64,000 nt of DNA from Azohydromonas australica DSM 1124 (GCF_000430725.1 NZ_KE387205.1:237329-301328); one strand, 5' to 3'. Shown: positions 25,217-34,612, counted from the stretch's first letter. Translations and numbers: made by a program. Notes: generated from the sequence alone by a model not told the origin.

Positions 25217-26213
25217 AGCAGTTCCTCTTGCGGAACAGCAGGAACGCGAAGTCCTCGCCGCCCACGGGGTACTCCTTGCCGGCGCCCCAGGTGATGGTGC
25301 TGCGGCCGAAAGGCTGGCAGCAGCGGCCGTCCTCCTTGGCGGTGTTGGCGACGGGCCAGGTGAGCTGCGCCTTGTAGGCCGTCTTGTCCATGGTGGGCAG
25401 GAAGTACGGGCCGCACAGCCCGGCGGGCCCGTGCCAGCCCCAGGCCAGCAGCTCGCGGTGCATCCGGGCGGTGAGCCGCTGCGCCAGCAGCGCCGCGGTG
25501 CGCACGCCGCCCAGGTGGTAGGGCACGTGGCCGTCGAGCGGGTAGAGCCCGCCCTGGCAGCCTGCGCACCAGAACAGCTCCGCCAGCCCGAAGCCGGCCG
25601 TCGCGGCCACGCAGTCGGCGGCGCAGGCGGCCACGGCCGCCGGGTTGGCGAACAGCACCGCCTCGGGGTGCAGGATGAGCGCCAGCTCGTCGTCGCTCCA
25701 CAGCGGATCGACCTCGCTGAGCCAGGCCAGGTCGAAGGAGCCCGGCTCCAGGCACGGGAAGTCCGCCACCACCTGCAGCCAGTACAGCACCGGGTTCAGG
25801 TAGAAGTGGGCCTGGTAGAAGCTGCCGCCGTCGCCGTCGCCTTCCGGCCGCGTGAACCGGGCGCCCGCGGGCGCCGGCAGGCCGGGGTCCAGGTCCACGC
25901 CGCCCAGCGACGGCAGGCAGAAGGGCTTGCGCACCACCTCGACGTGGCGCACCGGCTCCCAGAAGCCCACCGACAGGCCGACGCTCGGGTTGACGCCGCA
26001 ACTGCACAGCGGGTTCGATGGGTTGGGGATGTCCTCCTGGCCGCCGAGGTCGGCCACCGTCGCGCTGCCGATGCTGATGGGCAGGATGCAGCTCCAGCAG
26101 ATGTCGGTGAGCGGGTTGGGAAAGCGCCCGGTGCAGGTCGCGGCGTCGCCGGCCTGCGCCAGGGTGGAGGCCAGCGCCAGCACGGGGGCGAGAATCAGGC
26201 GCGCGGCGTTCAT
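25203..26213 (-). CDS. traU: TraU, DNA-transfer/pilus assembly protein
   Basis: 336 residues, periplasmic. Signal peptide, then CTGRFPNPLTDICWSCILPISIGSATVADLG (the TraU signature), LCSCGVNPSVGLSVGFWEPVRHVEVVRKPFCLPSLGG, and the C-terminal LCGPYFLPTMDKTAYKAQLTWPVANT...GKEYPVGGEDFAFLLFRKRNCCVGY. About ten Cys fit a disulfide-rich fold. F TraU is 330 residues. It couples with traW by a 4-bp overlap. Confidence 0.95.
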   Translation of the reverse strand: MNAARLILAPVLALASTLAQAGDAATCTGRFPNPLTDICWSCILPISIGSATVADLGGQEDIPNPSNPLCSCGVNPSVGLSVGFWEPVRHVEVVRKPFCLPSLGGVDLDPGLPAPAGARFTRPEGDGDGGSFYQAHFYLNPVLYWLQVVADFPCLEPGSFDLAWLSEVDPLWSDDELALILHPEAVLFANPAAVAACAADCVAATAGFGLAELFWCAGCQGGLYPLDGHVPYHLGGVRTAALLAQRLTARMHRELLAWGWHGPAGLCGPYFLPTMDKTAYKAQLTWPVANTAKEDGRCCQPFGRSTITWGAGKEYPVGGEDFAFLLFRKRNCCVGY

Positions 26214-26932
26214 GGCAATGCGAGCTCGTCCACGCGCAGGCGCAGCCCGTCCTGCGACACCAGCGCGGGCACCTGGCGGATGCCCAGGCGCCGGGTCAGC
26301 AGCCCGCCCTGGTCGTAGTACACCGGCGTGCGCCAGGCCTGCATCAGCGCCAGCCAGGAGCCGCCCGTGAGGACGGGCCTGACGCCGCCCGGCTGCCGGT
26401 CCGCGATCTCGCGGGCGCGGCGCACCTGGCGCGGGTCCCGGGCGTCGAAGAACAGCAGCTGACGGCTCAATCGCACCACCTCCAGCGGGTTGCGGCGCGT
26501 GCCGGCGGCAAACAGCAGGCGGCCGCTGGCGTCGAGGACGTTGCGGTCGAGCGTGAAGCTCGGGTCCACCAGGAAGCTGCGGGGGACGGCGGTCGCGGCC
26601 AGGCCCTCCACGGGCCGCGGGTGCCGCGCCGCATCGATGCCCCGGGCCGCGGCCTGGGCGGCCAGCCGCTGCAGCTCGCCGCTGCGCTGCAGGTCCTGCA
26701 GGCGCTGCTCGATGGCCGCCAGCAGGTGCGGCTCGGTGATGGCGTAGGTCGGGCCCAGGCTGCCGAGGTCAACGGCCCGCGCGGGCGGCGCGCCCGCGAG
26801 CGCGACCGACGCGGCCAGCAGGGCCAGGAGCGGCCTTGCCGGCCACCGGGCCCCGGTCGCGATGGCACGGGCCGTCCGGGCCGGGCGGGGGATGGGACCG
26901 ATGCCTCGCATGCGGGCCTCCATGGCGTTCAC
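26210..26932 (-). CDS. traW: TraW, pilus assembly protein
   Basis: 240 residues. Signal segment followed by VDLGSLGPTYAITEPHLLAAIEQRLQDLQRSGELQRLA, the TraW N-terminus, and later PRSFLVDPSFTLDRNVLD, LLFFDARDP and VYYDQGGLLTRRLGIRQVPALVSQDGLRLRVDEL. The core is the known TraW/TrbC-type fold that pairs with TrbC in F pilus assembly. The true start may be at an internal Met (MRGIGPIP, 8th residue). Overlaps traU and the peptidase gene by 4 bp. Confidence 0.9.
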   Translation of the reverse strand: MNAMEARMRGIGPIPRPARTARAIATGARWPARPLLALLAASVALAGAPPARAVDLGSLGPTYAITEPHLLAAIEQRLQDLQRSGELQRLAAQAAARGIDAARHPRPVEGLAATAVPRSFLVDPSFTLDRNVLDASGRLLFAAGTRRNPLEVVRLSRQLLFFDARDPRQVRRAREIADRQPGGVRPVLTGGSWLALMQAWRTPVYYDQGGLLTRRLGIRQVPALVSQDGLRLRVDELALP

Positions 26933-27477
26933 AGCAGCGGTGTCACCGTGCCGATGACCTGCCCGGCGGGCACCAGGCCGCCGGCGCGGTAGCGGGAGTC
27001 GAAGGAGTCCGGGCTGGTGCCCTGGACGTAGTAGTGGCCGGGCGGGATGGCGCCGGGCGCGATCGGCTCCAGGGGCCGCTGGCCGCGCGTGCGCTCCAGC
27101 GCCACGCCGACGGCCTGCCCGTTGACCGACACCTCCCGCCCCCGCACCGTCACCACGTCGCCCGGCAGGCCGCGCACGACCTTGAAGAAGGGCTGGTGGC
27201 GCAGGCCCGGGCGGCTGTCGGCCGCCGCGCCGTCGAAGGCGTAGAGCACCAGCTCGCCGCGCGCAGCGGGCAGCACGCCGCGGTGCAGCCAGGCCACGCG
27301 CCAGGGCAGACTGGGGGTCCAGTTGAACAGCAGCGGCAGCCGCGGCACCGGGTCGGCGAGCAGGCGCAGGCCCGCGAGCACCCAGATGCCCAGCACCGCC
27401 AGGTACGCCAGCCAGCGCCAGGGCCGCGCCGGGCGGGACGACCGGGTGCCAGCAGCAGGTGCGGACGGGCGCCTCAT
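26929..27477 (-). CDS. S26-family signal peptidase (TraF/LepB type)
   Basis: 182 residues, one N-terminal transmembrane helix (WLAYLAVLGIWVLAGLRLL), then a peptidase S26 core: catalytic-region pattern FKVVRGLPGDVVTVRGREVSVNG (general-base Lys box), and C-terminal GHYYVQGTSPDSFDSRYRAGGLVPAGQVIG (S26 box E, SxDSRYxG). The N-terminal Ser region lies near FNWTPSLPWRVAWL. Probably matures the TraA pilin. Start ATG 27477 chosen for its ATGA overlap with trbI. Confidence 0.85.
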   Translation of the reverse strand: MRRPSAPAAGTRSSRPARPWRWLAYLAVLGIWVLAGLRLLADPVPRLPLLFNWTPSLPWRVAWLHRGVLPAARGELVLYAFDGAAADSRPGLRHQPFFKVVRGLPGDVVTVRGREVSVNGQAVGVALERTRGQRPLEPIAPGAIPPGHYYVQGTSPDSFDSRYRAGGLVPAGQVIGTVTPLL

Positions 27478-27842
27478 GGGGATTCCACCTTGCGGCGCAG
27501 CCGCGGCGTCAGGTCCACCACGCCGGCGGACGGCGCTGCTACGGCGCTGCTGAGCATCACCAGGCAGCCGCACTCGCGCGGCAGCTCCTCCAGGGCCACG
27601 GGCAGGCGCTGCGCGAACGTGCGGGCCATCTGCAGGGCCTGCTGCCGCTCCTCGTCGCCGGTGGCGCGCGTGAGGATCTGCGTGAACTCGGCCTCCTTCT
27701 GCCGGTAGACCTCGCCCACGTCCACCACGCCCACCCGCAGCGCCGGCCGGACCACCCAGCGGTCGTAGCCGGCCAGCGCCGCGCCGGCCACCAGCGCGGC
27801 GACGCCGGCCTGCAGGAGTGCCTGGCGCAGAGCGGGTCTCAT
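27474..27842 (-). CDS. trbI: TrbI, type-F transfer protein
   Basis: 122 residues, one N-terminal transmembrane helix (QAGVAALVAGAALAGYDRWVV) followed by VGVVDVGEVYRQKEAEFTQILT, helical EERQQALQMARTFAQRLPVALEELPRECGCLVMLSSAVAAP. This is the TrbI pattern (inner-membrane protein of F, 128 residues). Overlaps traC and the peptidase gene by 4 bp. Confidence 0.85.
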   Translation of the reverse strand: MRPALRQALLQAGVAALVAGAALAGYDRWVVRPALRVGVVDVGEVYRQKEAEFTQILTRATGDEERQQALQMARTFAQRLPVALEELPRECGCLVMLSSAVAAPSAGVVDLTPRLRRKVESP

Positions 27843-30403
27843 GAGGCCTGCCCCCGGCGGCGCAGCAGCTCCGCGATGGCCTCGTCGATGCCCAGGCCCT
27901 GCGCGCGCAGCTCGTCCAGCGGCGCGTTATCCTCCAGTTTGTTGGAGAACAGCAGGTGCGTGGCGGGGTCGAGGATGACGCGGGCCACGCCCTCGCCGAC
28001 GGGCGAGGACACGTAGACCTCGGAGAACGCGCCCGGCTCGGTGCGCAGCGAGCCCAGCAGCCGCTTCCTGGCCACGTCCATGGACAGCCGCCCCTTGCGG
28101 TCCAGCATCTCGATCGACTCGGGCTTCTGGCGCAGCAGGAACACCCAGTCCGAGCAGTTGAAGGCCGCCTCCATCTGCACCGAGGCGTAGTAGTCGTCGG
28201 CGCTCTGCGTGGCCGTGCCCAGGGCGCCGCCGTACTTGCGCGCCCGACGCGCGGCTTCCTCCACCACCGCGGCCTTCACCGGGTCGTCGCCGCCGGTGTC
28301 GCCCAGCTGCTGCTTGAGCTCGTCGATGAAGAGCAGCTTGCGCCGGTTGCGCGTGAGGTACATCTCGCCGGTGATGCGGTGCAGCAGCAGCAGGTTGACC
28401 ACCGCGTGCAGGTCCGGCCGGCGCCGCAGCTCCTCGTTCTCGATGACGATGAAGTCGTTGTCGAAGTCGACGTTGGCGCGGCCCTCGAAGAAGCGCTCGT
28501 ACTGCCCGCCGCGGGCGTACGGGTTGAGCATGAGGGCGAGGTCCTTGATGCGCGGGTCGTTGACCGCGCCCAGCTCCTCGATGGTCCCGGCGCGGAAGGC
28601 GTCGCGCAGCGCGGTGATGGTGAGGTCGTTGCCGTGCGCGCGGAACAGCCGCAGCACCATCGCCGAGAGGGCCTTGTACTGGACCTCGTCGAGCGTGCCC
28701 GGCGGCGCGGCCATGCGGGCGAGGGCCGGCACCAGCATGTCGATGTCCTCGTGGATGTCGGCGATCGCGGAGAACGGGTTCAGGCAGAGGCCGGCGTCGG
28801 CGCGGAACTCGATGTAGGTCCCGCCGGCGCGGCGGCACAGCCGCTCGAAGGAGCGTCCCAGGTCCAGCATCCACACGCGCGCGCCGATGGCCCGGTAGGA
28901 CCAGGCCATCTCGTTCATCAGCACCGACTTGCCCGAGCCCGGCGCGCCGACGATGGCGAAGTTGTAGTTGCCCAGGTCGTTGTCGAAGAGGTCCAGCGTC
29001 ATGAGCTGGCCGCGGCGGCCGCCGAACACCAGGGCCGGCGTGGGCGTGCCGCGCCACTCGGCTACCAGCGGCGCGAGGTGCACGGCGTTGGCCACGGTCT
29101 TGCGCGTCACGCGCCGCATCCGCGCCAGGTCGCGGTGCAGCCGCTCCGACAGCGTCATGGGCAGGCTTGCCAGCAGCGCCTGGCGGTGCATGTAGGCGTC
29201 GGCGTTGATGCGGAAGCCCCGGCCGCGCCAGATGGCGCTGGCGGCCTCCTGGGCGGCCGCCGCCTTCTCCGGCGGCGCGAACACGGCCAGCTGGTGGTAC
29301 AGGCTCACCAGGCTGCTGCCGGTGTCCAGCGCGTGCGCGGCCGCGGCCCAGTCCTGCAGCTTGCGGCCCACGTCGGGCATCACGGCCGCCATGGAGCTGC
29401 GCGCGTTCTGCGTCGCGCGCACGTGGTTGGCCGTGACGACGGAGCGGGCCAGGTTCGGGTCGAGCACGTGCACGCCCAGCGTCAGCAGGAAGGGCGAGCT
29501 GTACTGCAGCGCCGGCTGCATCAGGTCGCCGATGAGCGAGCCCATCTGCCACAGCGCGAAGCGCTCGGGGAAGGACTTGATGGAGTGGAAACGGGCCTCC
29601 AGCCGCGGCCCGCCGCCGGCCTTCCACAGCGTCAGGCCGCCGGGGTGGGCGTCCTGGACGGTGTCGAAGTCGACGATCTGGTCGCGGATCTCGCGCCCGT
29701 CGTCGTAGTGCAGGCGCGGCGCGCCGGGCTGCAGCAGGCGGTCGGGGTTGGTGAACAGCGCGCACCACTCGATCAGGTCCGCGGCGTCGCACACGTGGCC
29801 GGGCAGCGACGCCGCGCGCAGCGTCGAGGCCATGGTCTCGCGCAGCGCCAGCAGCTGCTCGTGCCGGGCCGGGTCGTGCGCGCCGCCGGGCAGGGTCACG
29901 CTCAGCATCAGCCGGAAGTCGCGCACCGTGTAGTGGAAGCCCGCCGTCAGGGACTGCTGCGCGCCGCGCAGCAGGTGGCCCACGCGCTGGCGCGCCAGGC
30001 GGCGGAAGGGGTTGCCGTTGCGCACGGGACGGCCTTCCTGCCGCGCCCGCTCGCCCTGATCGGCGTCCTCGACGCGCAGGTTGGCGTAGCGGCACAGCGG
30101 CTCCTGCACGTGCGGCGAGGCGAGCAGGTGGAACTGCAAGCCGGTGCCGCTCGGGCAGCCCGCGTAGAGCGAGGCCAGCACCTCGCACATGCGCTCGTCC
30201 GCGCCCGATTGCGGCAGCAGCTCCATCAGGAAGCCGGGACCGTCCCGGTTGACGAAGAGCCGCTCCTCGGCCAGGTAGGCGCTGTAGGGCAGCCAGGCGC
30301 TGAACTGCTCCGCCGGCGTCTCGTCCGCGACCCCGAGGCGCAACCATGACCGTCCCGGCAGCAGCGCGGCCGGTGCAGGGGCGTGCGGGGTGGGCAGGTC
30401 CAT
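27839..30403 (-). CDS. traC: TraC, VirB4-type ATPase
   Basis: 854-residue cytoplasmic/membrane-associated motor that drives pilus assembly. N-terminal TraC_F_IV domain (LRLGVADETPAEQFSAWLPYSAYLAEERLFVNRDGPGFLMELLPQSG). ATPase core with Walker A GAPGSGKSVLMNEM (about residues 485-498), Walker B LLFIDELKQQL, and LATQSADDYY downstream. Length matches F TraC (875). ATGA overlap with trbI. Confidence 0.95.
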   Translation of the reverse strand: MDLPTPHAPAPAALLPGRSWLRLGVADETPAEQFSAWLPYSAYLAEERLFVNRDGPGFLMELLPQSGADERMCEVLASLYAGCPSGTGLQFHLLASPHVQEPLCRYANLRVEDADQGERARQEGRPVRNGNPFRRLARQRVGHLLRGAQQSLTAGFHYTVRDFRLMLSVTLPGGAHDPARHEQLLALRETMASTLRAASLPGHVCDAADLIEWCALFTNPDRLLQPGAPRLHYDDGREIRDQIVDFDTVQDAHPGGLTLWKAGGGPRLEARFHSIKSFPERFALWQMGSLIGDLMQPALQYSSPFLLTLGVHVLDPNLARSVVTANHVRATQNARSSMAAVMPDVGRKLQDWAAAAHALDTGSSLVSLYHQLAVFAPPEKAAAAQEAASAIWRGRGFRINADAYMHRQALLASLPMTLSERLHRDLARMRRVTRKTVANAVHLAPLVAEWRGTPTPALVFGGRRGQLMTLDLFDNDLGNYNFAIVGAPGSGKSVLMNEMAWSYRAIGARVWMLDLGRSFERLCRRAGGTYIEFRADAGLCLNPFSAIADIHEDIDMLVPALARMAAPPGTLDEVQYKALSAMVLRLFRAHGNDLTITALRDAFRAGTIEELGAVNDPRIKDLALMLNPYARGGQYERFFEGRANVDFDNDFIVIENEELRRRPDLHAVVNLLLLHRITGEMYLTRNRRKLLFIDELKQQLGDTGGDDPVKAAVVEEAARRARKYGGALGTATQSADDYYASVQMEAAFNCSDWVFLLRQKPESIEMLDRKGRLSMDVARKRLLGSLRTEPGAFSEVYVSSPVGEGVARVILDPATHLLFSNKLEDNAPLDELRAQGLGIDEAIAELLRRRGQAS

Positions 30404-30412
30404 GGCGGTCCT

Positions 30413-31009
30413 TCATTCGTTGGGCGGGGTGCGGGACGGCGGGCGCGGCAGGCCGGGCAGCGCGGGCAGCCCGCCGCCCGGGCGCTGCGCGTCGCCCGCC
30501 GGTGCGGCCGGCGGCGTGGCCGCGGCCGGCGCCGCGGCGGGCGTGCGCACGGCCACCGGCGGCCGCACGGGCGCGTAGGCATCGCGGATGAGGCGCTGCG
30601 CGTGGTCGACCAGCCAGCGGCCGCCGTCGACCTGGACGTAGACGTAGCCCTGGTCGTAGAGGTCGTGGTCGGCGTCCTCCCAGGGCTTGAACCACAGCCG
30701 CAGGATGCGCGGCGGGGAACGCAGCGTGCCGGGCCCCGATCCCGGCGCCCCCGGCGCGGTGGCCGGCAGGCCGGCAGCGGCCGGGCCCGCGGCGGCCGGC
30801 CCGGGTGCCCCGGCGCGGGCGCGCTGGGCGGGCAGGTTGCTGGCCAGGGCGTTGGCGTAGGTTCCCGAGACCGACTGGCAGGCCACGCCCGCGGGCGCCT
30901 TGCAGCCGTAGCTCGACGAGCCGTCCAGGCCGGACAGGCTCATGCAGCCGCCGCACAGCGCCGCGGCGAGCGCCACCGCCGGCCGGGCGCGGTCCGGGCC
31001 GCACCTCAT
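30413..31009 (-). CDS. traV: TraV, outer-membrane lipoprotein of the secretion core
   Basis: 198 residues. Lipobox near residue 19-22 (AALCGGCMSL, giving Cys at about 22), then SLSGLDGSSSYGCKAPAGVACQSVSGTYANALASNLP, the TraV signature of Cys-containing N-terminus. A Pro/Ala-rich linker separates this from RILRLWFKPWEDADHDLYDQGYVYVQVDGGRWLVDH, the conserved C-terminal region. Functions with TraB/TraK in the outer-membrane core (VirB7 role). Overlap with dsbC of 4 bp; gap of 9 bp to traC. Confidence 0.85.
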   Translation of the reverse strand: MRCGPDRARPAVALAAALCGGCMSLSGLDGSSSYGCKAPAGVACQSVSGTYANALASNLPAQRARAGAPGPAAAGPAAAGLPATAPGAPGSGPGTLRSPPRILRLWFKPWEDADHDLYDQGYVYVQVDGGRWLVDHAQRLIRDAYAPVRPPVAVRTPAAAPAAATPPAAPAGDAQRPGGGLPALPGLPRPPSRTPPNE

Positions 31010-31806
31010 GGCCGCCGCTCCCGCGCCGCGCTGGCGAGCCGCTGCTCGATCACGTCCCGGGCGACATGGCCCGCGGTGCGCGTGCCGTCGGCCCAGAGCA
31101 GGGTGGGCGTCCCCTGCACGCCGAGCCGACGCGCCAGCGCCGCGTTGCGCTCGACGGGGTGCTCGCAGCGCGCGGACGGGTCGGGCACCGGCACTTCTCC
31201 CTGCAGCATCGCGCGCCGCCACGCCTGCTCGCGGCTGCGGGCGCACCAGATGGCCACCGGCCGCTCCAGGCCCTGGAACGGCACCAGGAAGGTGTGGACG
31301 GTCACGTCGTCCAGGCCCGCGAGCTCCTGCTCCAGCAGGCGGCAGAAGCCGCACGCTGGGTCGCTGAAGACCGCGACGTGGCGCCGGCCGCGGCCGTGCA
31401 CGGTCGTGATGGCATCGGCCCAGGGCAGGGCATCGAAGGCCACGCTCTCGCCCTGCGCCGGCTGCGTCTCGCCGGGCGCGGCCTCGGCGGCGCCGGCGGC
31501 CGCCGCGAGGCGCGGGCCCGTGAGGTCCGTCATCGTCTGCGTGTCGAACAGCCGGCCGAACACGAAGTGGCGCGGGCTGCGGTCCGACACGTAGGCCACG
31601 TTGGCCCCCATCCACACCTCGTAGAGCCCGGGCACGGGCGAGCGCGTCACCTGCGTGAAGCGGGTCTGCGGATGCGCCCGGCGCAGCGTGTCCAGCAGCC
31701 GGGCCTCGTCGGGCCGCGCGGCGCCCGCCGGCACGGCCAGCGCGCAGCCCAGCAGCGCGAGGAGGGCAGCCGCGCACGGCCGCGGGCGGTGATCAGTAGC
31801 GGCCAT
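31006..31806 (-). CDS. DsbC-family disulfide isomerase
   Basis: 266-residue periplasmic thiol:disulfide isomerase. Signal peptide, dimerisation domain (ARLLDTLRRAHPQTRFTQVTRSPVPGLYEVWMGANVAYVSD), linker, then catalytic domain VAVFSDPACGFCRLLEQELAGL (CGFC in place of the more usual CGYC), cis-Pro GVQGTPTLLW. Likely folds TraN, TraU, TraH and TraV, which are Cys-rich. Overlaps traB by 14 bp and traV by 4 bp. Confidence 0.9.
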   Translation of the reverse strand: MAATDHRPRPCAAALLALLGCALAVPAGAARPDEARLLDTLRRAHPQTRFTQVTRSPVPGLYEVWMGANVAYVSDRSPRHFVFGRLFDTQTMTDLTGPRLAAAAGAAEAAPGETQPAQGESVAFDALPWADAITTVHGRGRRHVAVFSDPACGFCRLLEQELAGLDDVTVHTFLVPFQGLERPVAIWCARSREQAWRRAMLQGEVPVPDPSARCEHPVERNAALARRLGVQGTPTLLWADGTRTAGHVARDVIEQRLASAARERRP

Positions 31807-33175
31807 CGTCGTCGGCCTCCAGGTAGCGTTCCTCGGGCGGGACCGCGGCGGCGCCGGGCTCGGCCGCGGCCGTCGGCACGTCCACGCGCACGCCCTTGGT
31901 GATCACGACGTCGATCTCGCGGCCGGCATCGACCTCGATCACCGGGAAGGTGTTCTCCGCGAGCTTGATGTAGTACTGGGCCAGCCGGTCCAGCGCACGC
32001 CCCACGCCGTGGCCCAGCCCGGCGCGGTAGGCGTCGGCGCCCGTGGTGGTGGCGATCGTCCCCAGCGCCGAGGTGCTGTAGCTGGTGGAGGAGGTGGCCA
32101 GCCCCTGGCCGATGCCGCTGACGACGCCGGCCAGCAGCGCGTTGGCCAGCATCTGGCCCTGCTTGGTGACCAGGCGCCCGCGCATGCCGACCTTGCCGTC
32201 CTCGCCGTAGACCGTGCCCTGGATCCGCACCTCCAGCGCGGAGCCGTCGGCGCGCACGCACGACAGGCTCTCGGTGCGCAGGTAGGCCCGCTCCGAGCTG
32301 ATGTCGCCGTAGCCCGCGGCCACCACGAAGCAGTCGCGGTACTCGCCGCGGAAGCGGTTCGGCAGCACCGTGTCGTCCGAGAGGCGGATGAGCACCGGGT
32401 GCGGGTTGGACTGCGCCTGCCCGCCCGTGGGCGCGTCCAGGCCGCCCAGCAGCGTGCCGCGCGTGAAGCTCACGGGCAGGAAGCCCGCGAGGCCGCGGCC
32501 GTCGCCGGCAGCCGTCGCCTCGCCTCGTGCCGTGCCCGCCTTGTCGACCGCGGCCCGCGGCGAGACGGCGACGCGCGTGAGCGCCGGTTCCGGCGGCTCC
32601 GGGTCGAGCGCGGGCATCGGCGCGGCCAGCGAGGCCATGGGCAGCGGCGGCAGGCCCGGTGGCATGGCGCCCGGGACAGGCACCGCCGGGAGCGCGGCCG
32701 GCCGGGGCGCGGGCAGCGGTGGGAGGGAGGGTGCCGGTGGCGCAGCGGGCGGCGTGGCAGGAGGCGCGGCGGGCGCGGAGGCCGGTGTCCTGGCCTGCGC
32801 GGCCGCCGTCAGGCGCTGCTCCAACTCGGCGAAGCGCTGCATGGTGCGGGCCTCGAAGGCCTGGCGGTCCTTGTTGAGCCGCTCCTGCTCCTGGCGCTCG
32901 CTCTCGTACCGGGCCAGCTTGCTGCCCGCCGTGCCGACCCACTGGTCGACCGGGTTGACCTGGGCGCCCGGCGGCATCACGCCGATGCGGGTGACGTGGT
33001 CCTCGGCCCTGGCCCGCGGTCCCGGGGCCCGCTCCTGACGCCCGTGGTCGGCCAGGGCGAACACGGCCCACAGCAGGCCGACGCCGCCGGCCAGGAGGGC
33101 GGCCAGCAGCGCGAACTGGCGCTGCCGGGGCGTCAGGCGCGCCAGCAGCCGGTCCAGCACAGCCGGGCGGTTCAC
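31793..33175 (-). CDS. traB: TraB, VirB10-like channel protein
   Basis: 460 residues, one N-terminal transmembrane helix (QFALLAALLAGGVGLLWAVFAL), a coiled-coil (YESERQEQERLNKDRQAFEARTMQRFAELEQRL), a long Pro/Ala-rich stretch (about 155-225) that spans the periplasm, and a VirB10-like C-terminal domain (VRIQGTVYGEDGKVGMRGRLVTKQGQMLANALLAGVVSGIGQGL). Start GTG 33175 is chosen: GTGA overlap with traK and no nearby ATG. Links inner and outer membrane of the channel. Confidence 0.92.
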   Translation of the reverse strand: MNRPAVLDRLLARLTPRQRQFALLAALLAGGVGLLWAVFALADHGRQERAPGPRARAEDHVTRIGVMPPGAQVNPVDQWVGTAGSKLARYESERQEQERLNKDRQAFEARTMQRFAELEQRLTAAAQARTPASAPAAPPATPPAAPPAPSLPPLPAPRPAALPAVPVPGAMPPGLPPLPMASLAAPMPALDPEPPEPALTRVAVSPRAAVDKAGTARGEATAAGDGRGLAGFLPVSFTRGTLLGGLDAPTGGQAQSNPHPVLIRLSDDTVLPNRFRGEYRDCFVVAAGYGDISSERAYLRTESLSCVRADGSALEVRIQGTVYGEDGKVGMRGRLVTKQGQMLANALLAGVVSGIGQGLATSSTSYSTSALGTIATTTGADAYRAGLGHGVGRALDRLAQYYIKLAENTFPVIEVDAGREIDVVITKGVRVDVPTAAAEPGAAAVPPEERYLEADDDGRY

Positions 33176-34041
33176 CGTTCGCCTCCACGGCGGATCACGA
33201 ACACGTTGGTGCTGTCGCCCGGGCGCAGGTTGTGGTTCTCCACCGCGACGCCGAGCACCTGGCCGCCGGCCTTGCTGTCGGGGCGGTCGAACTCCTGCTC
33301 CGCCAGCACCATCACGGCCCCTCCGGTGTTCTGCAGCAGGTACTTCTCGCCCCACAGCCCGCGCCCCTCGTAGCGGCGCATGAGCGAGAAGCGGGTGTCG
33401 GCCCAGAGCTGCACCGGCCGGTCCACTTCCTCGACCCGGATGTCGGCCGGCACCCGGTCGGAAGCCATCGCCACCAGCATCGCCTTCATCGTCCGGACGT
33501 GGTGGGCCGAGGGGCTGGCGGCGGATGTCCCGTCCGCGGCGGACCCCGTGCGCCCGGCGCCGCGGTCGCGGATGACGATGGTGTCGGCCGGCGTGTCGGC
33601 GCGCTGCAGCAGCAGCGTGTAGGTCGCGCGCGCCGAGGACACGAACAGGCTGACCGGCCTGCCGCCGTCGCGGCCGCGCGCGGAGGGCCGCACGTAGATC
33701 TCGCCCTTGTCGCGGTCGCACTCGACCACCAGGTCGGCCGTGCCCCGGGCGGGCGCGCCGGTCCCGGCCGGCGTGCCGCCGGGCACGTCGCCGCAGGCGC
33801 CGGCCTGCACGTTGCCGAACACGTCGACGATGGGCGTGCCCTCGATGCGGATGCGCGTGGGCTCGCGGGTCGACAGCGCAGCCCGCACCGTCACGCCGTC
33901 GCGGGCCTCCAGCACCTGCAGGGCGCGGGACGGCGGCGCGTGCAGCAGGACCAGCAGGCCCGCCGCTGCCGCGGCGGCGGGCCGGCACAGGGCGGCCTCC
34001 AGGCCGCGGGGGCGGGACGGGATCCGGTCAGGACGCCTCAT
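33172..34041 (-). CDS. traK: TraK, VirB9-like secretin-type core protein
   Basis: 289 residues with a signal peptide (LLVLLHAPPSRA), then LQVLEARDGVTVRAALSTREPTRIRIEGTPIVDVFGNVQ and GEIYVRPSARGRDGGRPVSLFVSSARATYTLLLQ, the TraK N-terminal pattern. C-terminal part LWGEKYLLQNTGGAVMVLAEQEFDRP...NVFVIRRGGER. Slightly longer than F TraK (242) because of an internal Ala/Gly/Pro insertion. Overlaps traE by 14 bp. Confidence 0.9.
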   Translation of the reverse strand: MRRPDRIPSRPRGLEAALCRPAAAAAAGLLVLLHAPPSRALQVLEARDGVTVRAALSTREPTRIRIEGTPIVDVFGNVQAGACGDVPGGTPAGTGAPARGTADLVVECDRDKGEIYVRPSARGRDGGRPVSLFVSSARATYTLLLQRADTPADTIVIRDRGAGRTGSAADGTSAASPSAHHVRTMKAMLVAMASDRVPADIRVEEVDRPVQLWADTRFSLMRRYEGRGLWGEKYLLQNTGGAVMVLAEQEFDRPDSKAGGQVLGVAVENHNLRPGDSTNVFVIRRGGER

Positions 34042-34594
34042 GGCCGATCTCCTTGAAAGTCTTGAGGTGGATGCGCCCGCCCGCGTAGCGGAACTCGACC
34101 AGGTAGGCCCGGCTGTCGTTGCTGGTCTCCTGGCCGTTGACGAGCGTGCGCAGGCGTCCGCGCACGACCACCGACTGGTTCGCCTCACTGGGCCGCAGCT
34201 CCTGCGGCGCGAAGGAAGTGCTGGCGTTAATGCGCTTGAGGCGCGCGGCCTCCAGTTCCTGGCGCGTCCTGAGCGCCCCGTGCTGGTCCGGCTCGACGTA
34301 GCCCAGCAGCACGTCCTTCTTCCAGTCGATGGACGAGGGCGTGACGTCGAGCACCAGCCAGGCGACGAAGGCCGCCATCTGCTCCAGGTAGGCACTGCTG
34401 GCGCTGTCGCGCGCGACCCAGAACGAGCGGTCGATGGCAGGCGGCACGACCACGGTTCGCTGCGTGCCCAGCAGGCACAGGATCACCGCCAGGGCCAGCA
34501 CCAGCGCCGCCGCCATCGCACCCACCGCCACGCCCAGCACGGCGTTGCGCCGGCGCAGGTCCTTCAGGTCGGCGCTGAGCCTCGGGAAGTCCAT
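34028..34594 (-). CDS. traE: TraE, VirB5/8-like pilus assembly protein
   Basis: 188 residues, one N-terminal transmembrane helix (LGVAVGAMAAALVLALAVILCLL) after the charged LSADLKDLRRRNAV, then TVVVPPAIDRSFWVARDSASSAYLEQMAAFVAWLVLDVTPSSIDWK, the diagnostic TraE sequence (F TraE 188 residues). The C-terminal part is beta-rich. Located between traL and traK as in F. Confidence 0.95.
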   Translation of the reverse strand: MDFPRLSADLKDLRRRNAVLGVAVGAMAAALVLALAVILCLLGTQRTVVVPPAIDRSFWVARDSASSAYLEQMAAFVAWLVLDVTPSSIDWKKDVLLGYVEPDQHGALRTRQELEAARLKRINASTSFAPQELRPSEANQSVVVRGRLRTLVNGQETSNDSRAYLVEFRYAGGRIHLKTFKEIGHEAS

Positions 34595-34612
34595 GGTGCC
34601 TCCTGCAGCAGC

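Noticed and set aside
27956..30349. Long plus-strand frame antisense to traC
   Set aside because: Antisense shadow, low-complexity composition, no motif.
27927..31004. 1,025-codon frame overlapping traC and traV
   Set aside because: Shadow frame with Arg/Pro/Ala-rich composition; the real genes are traC and traV.
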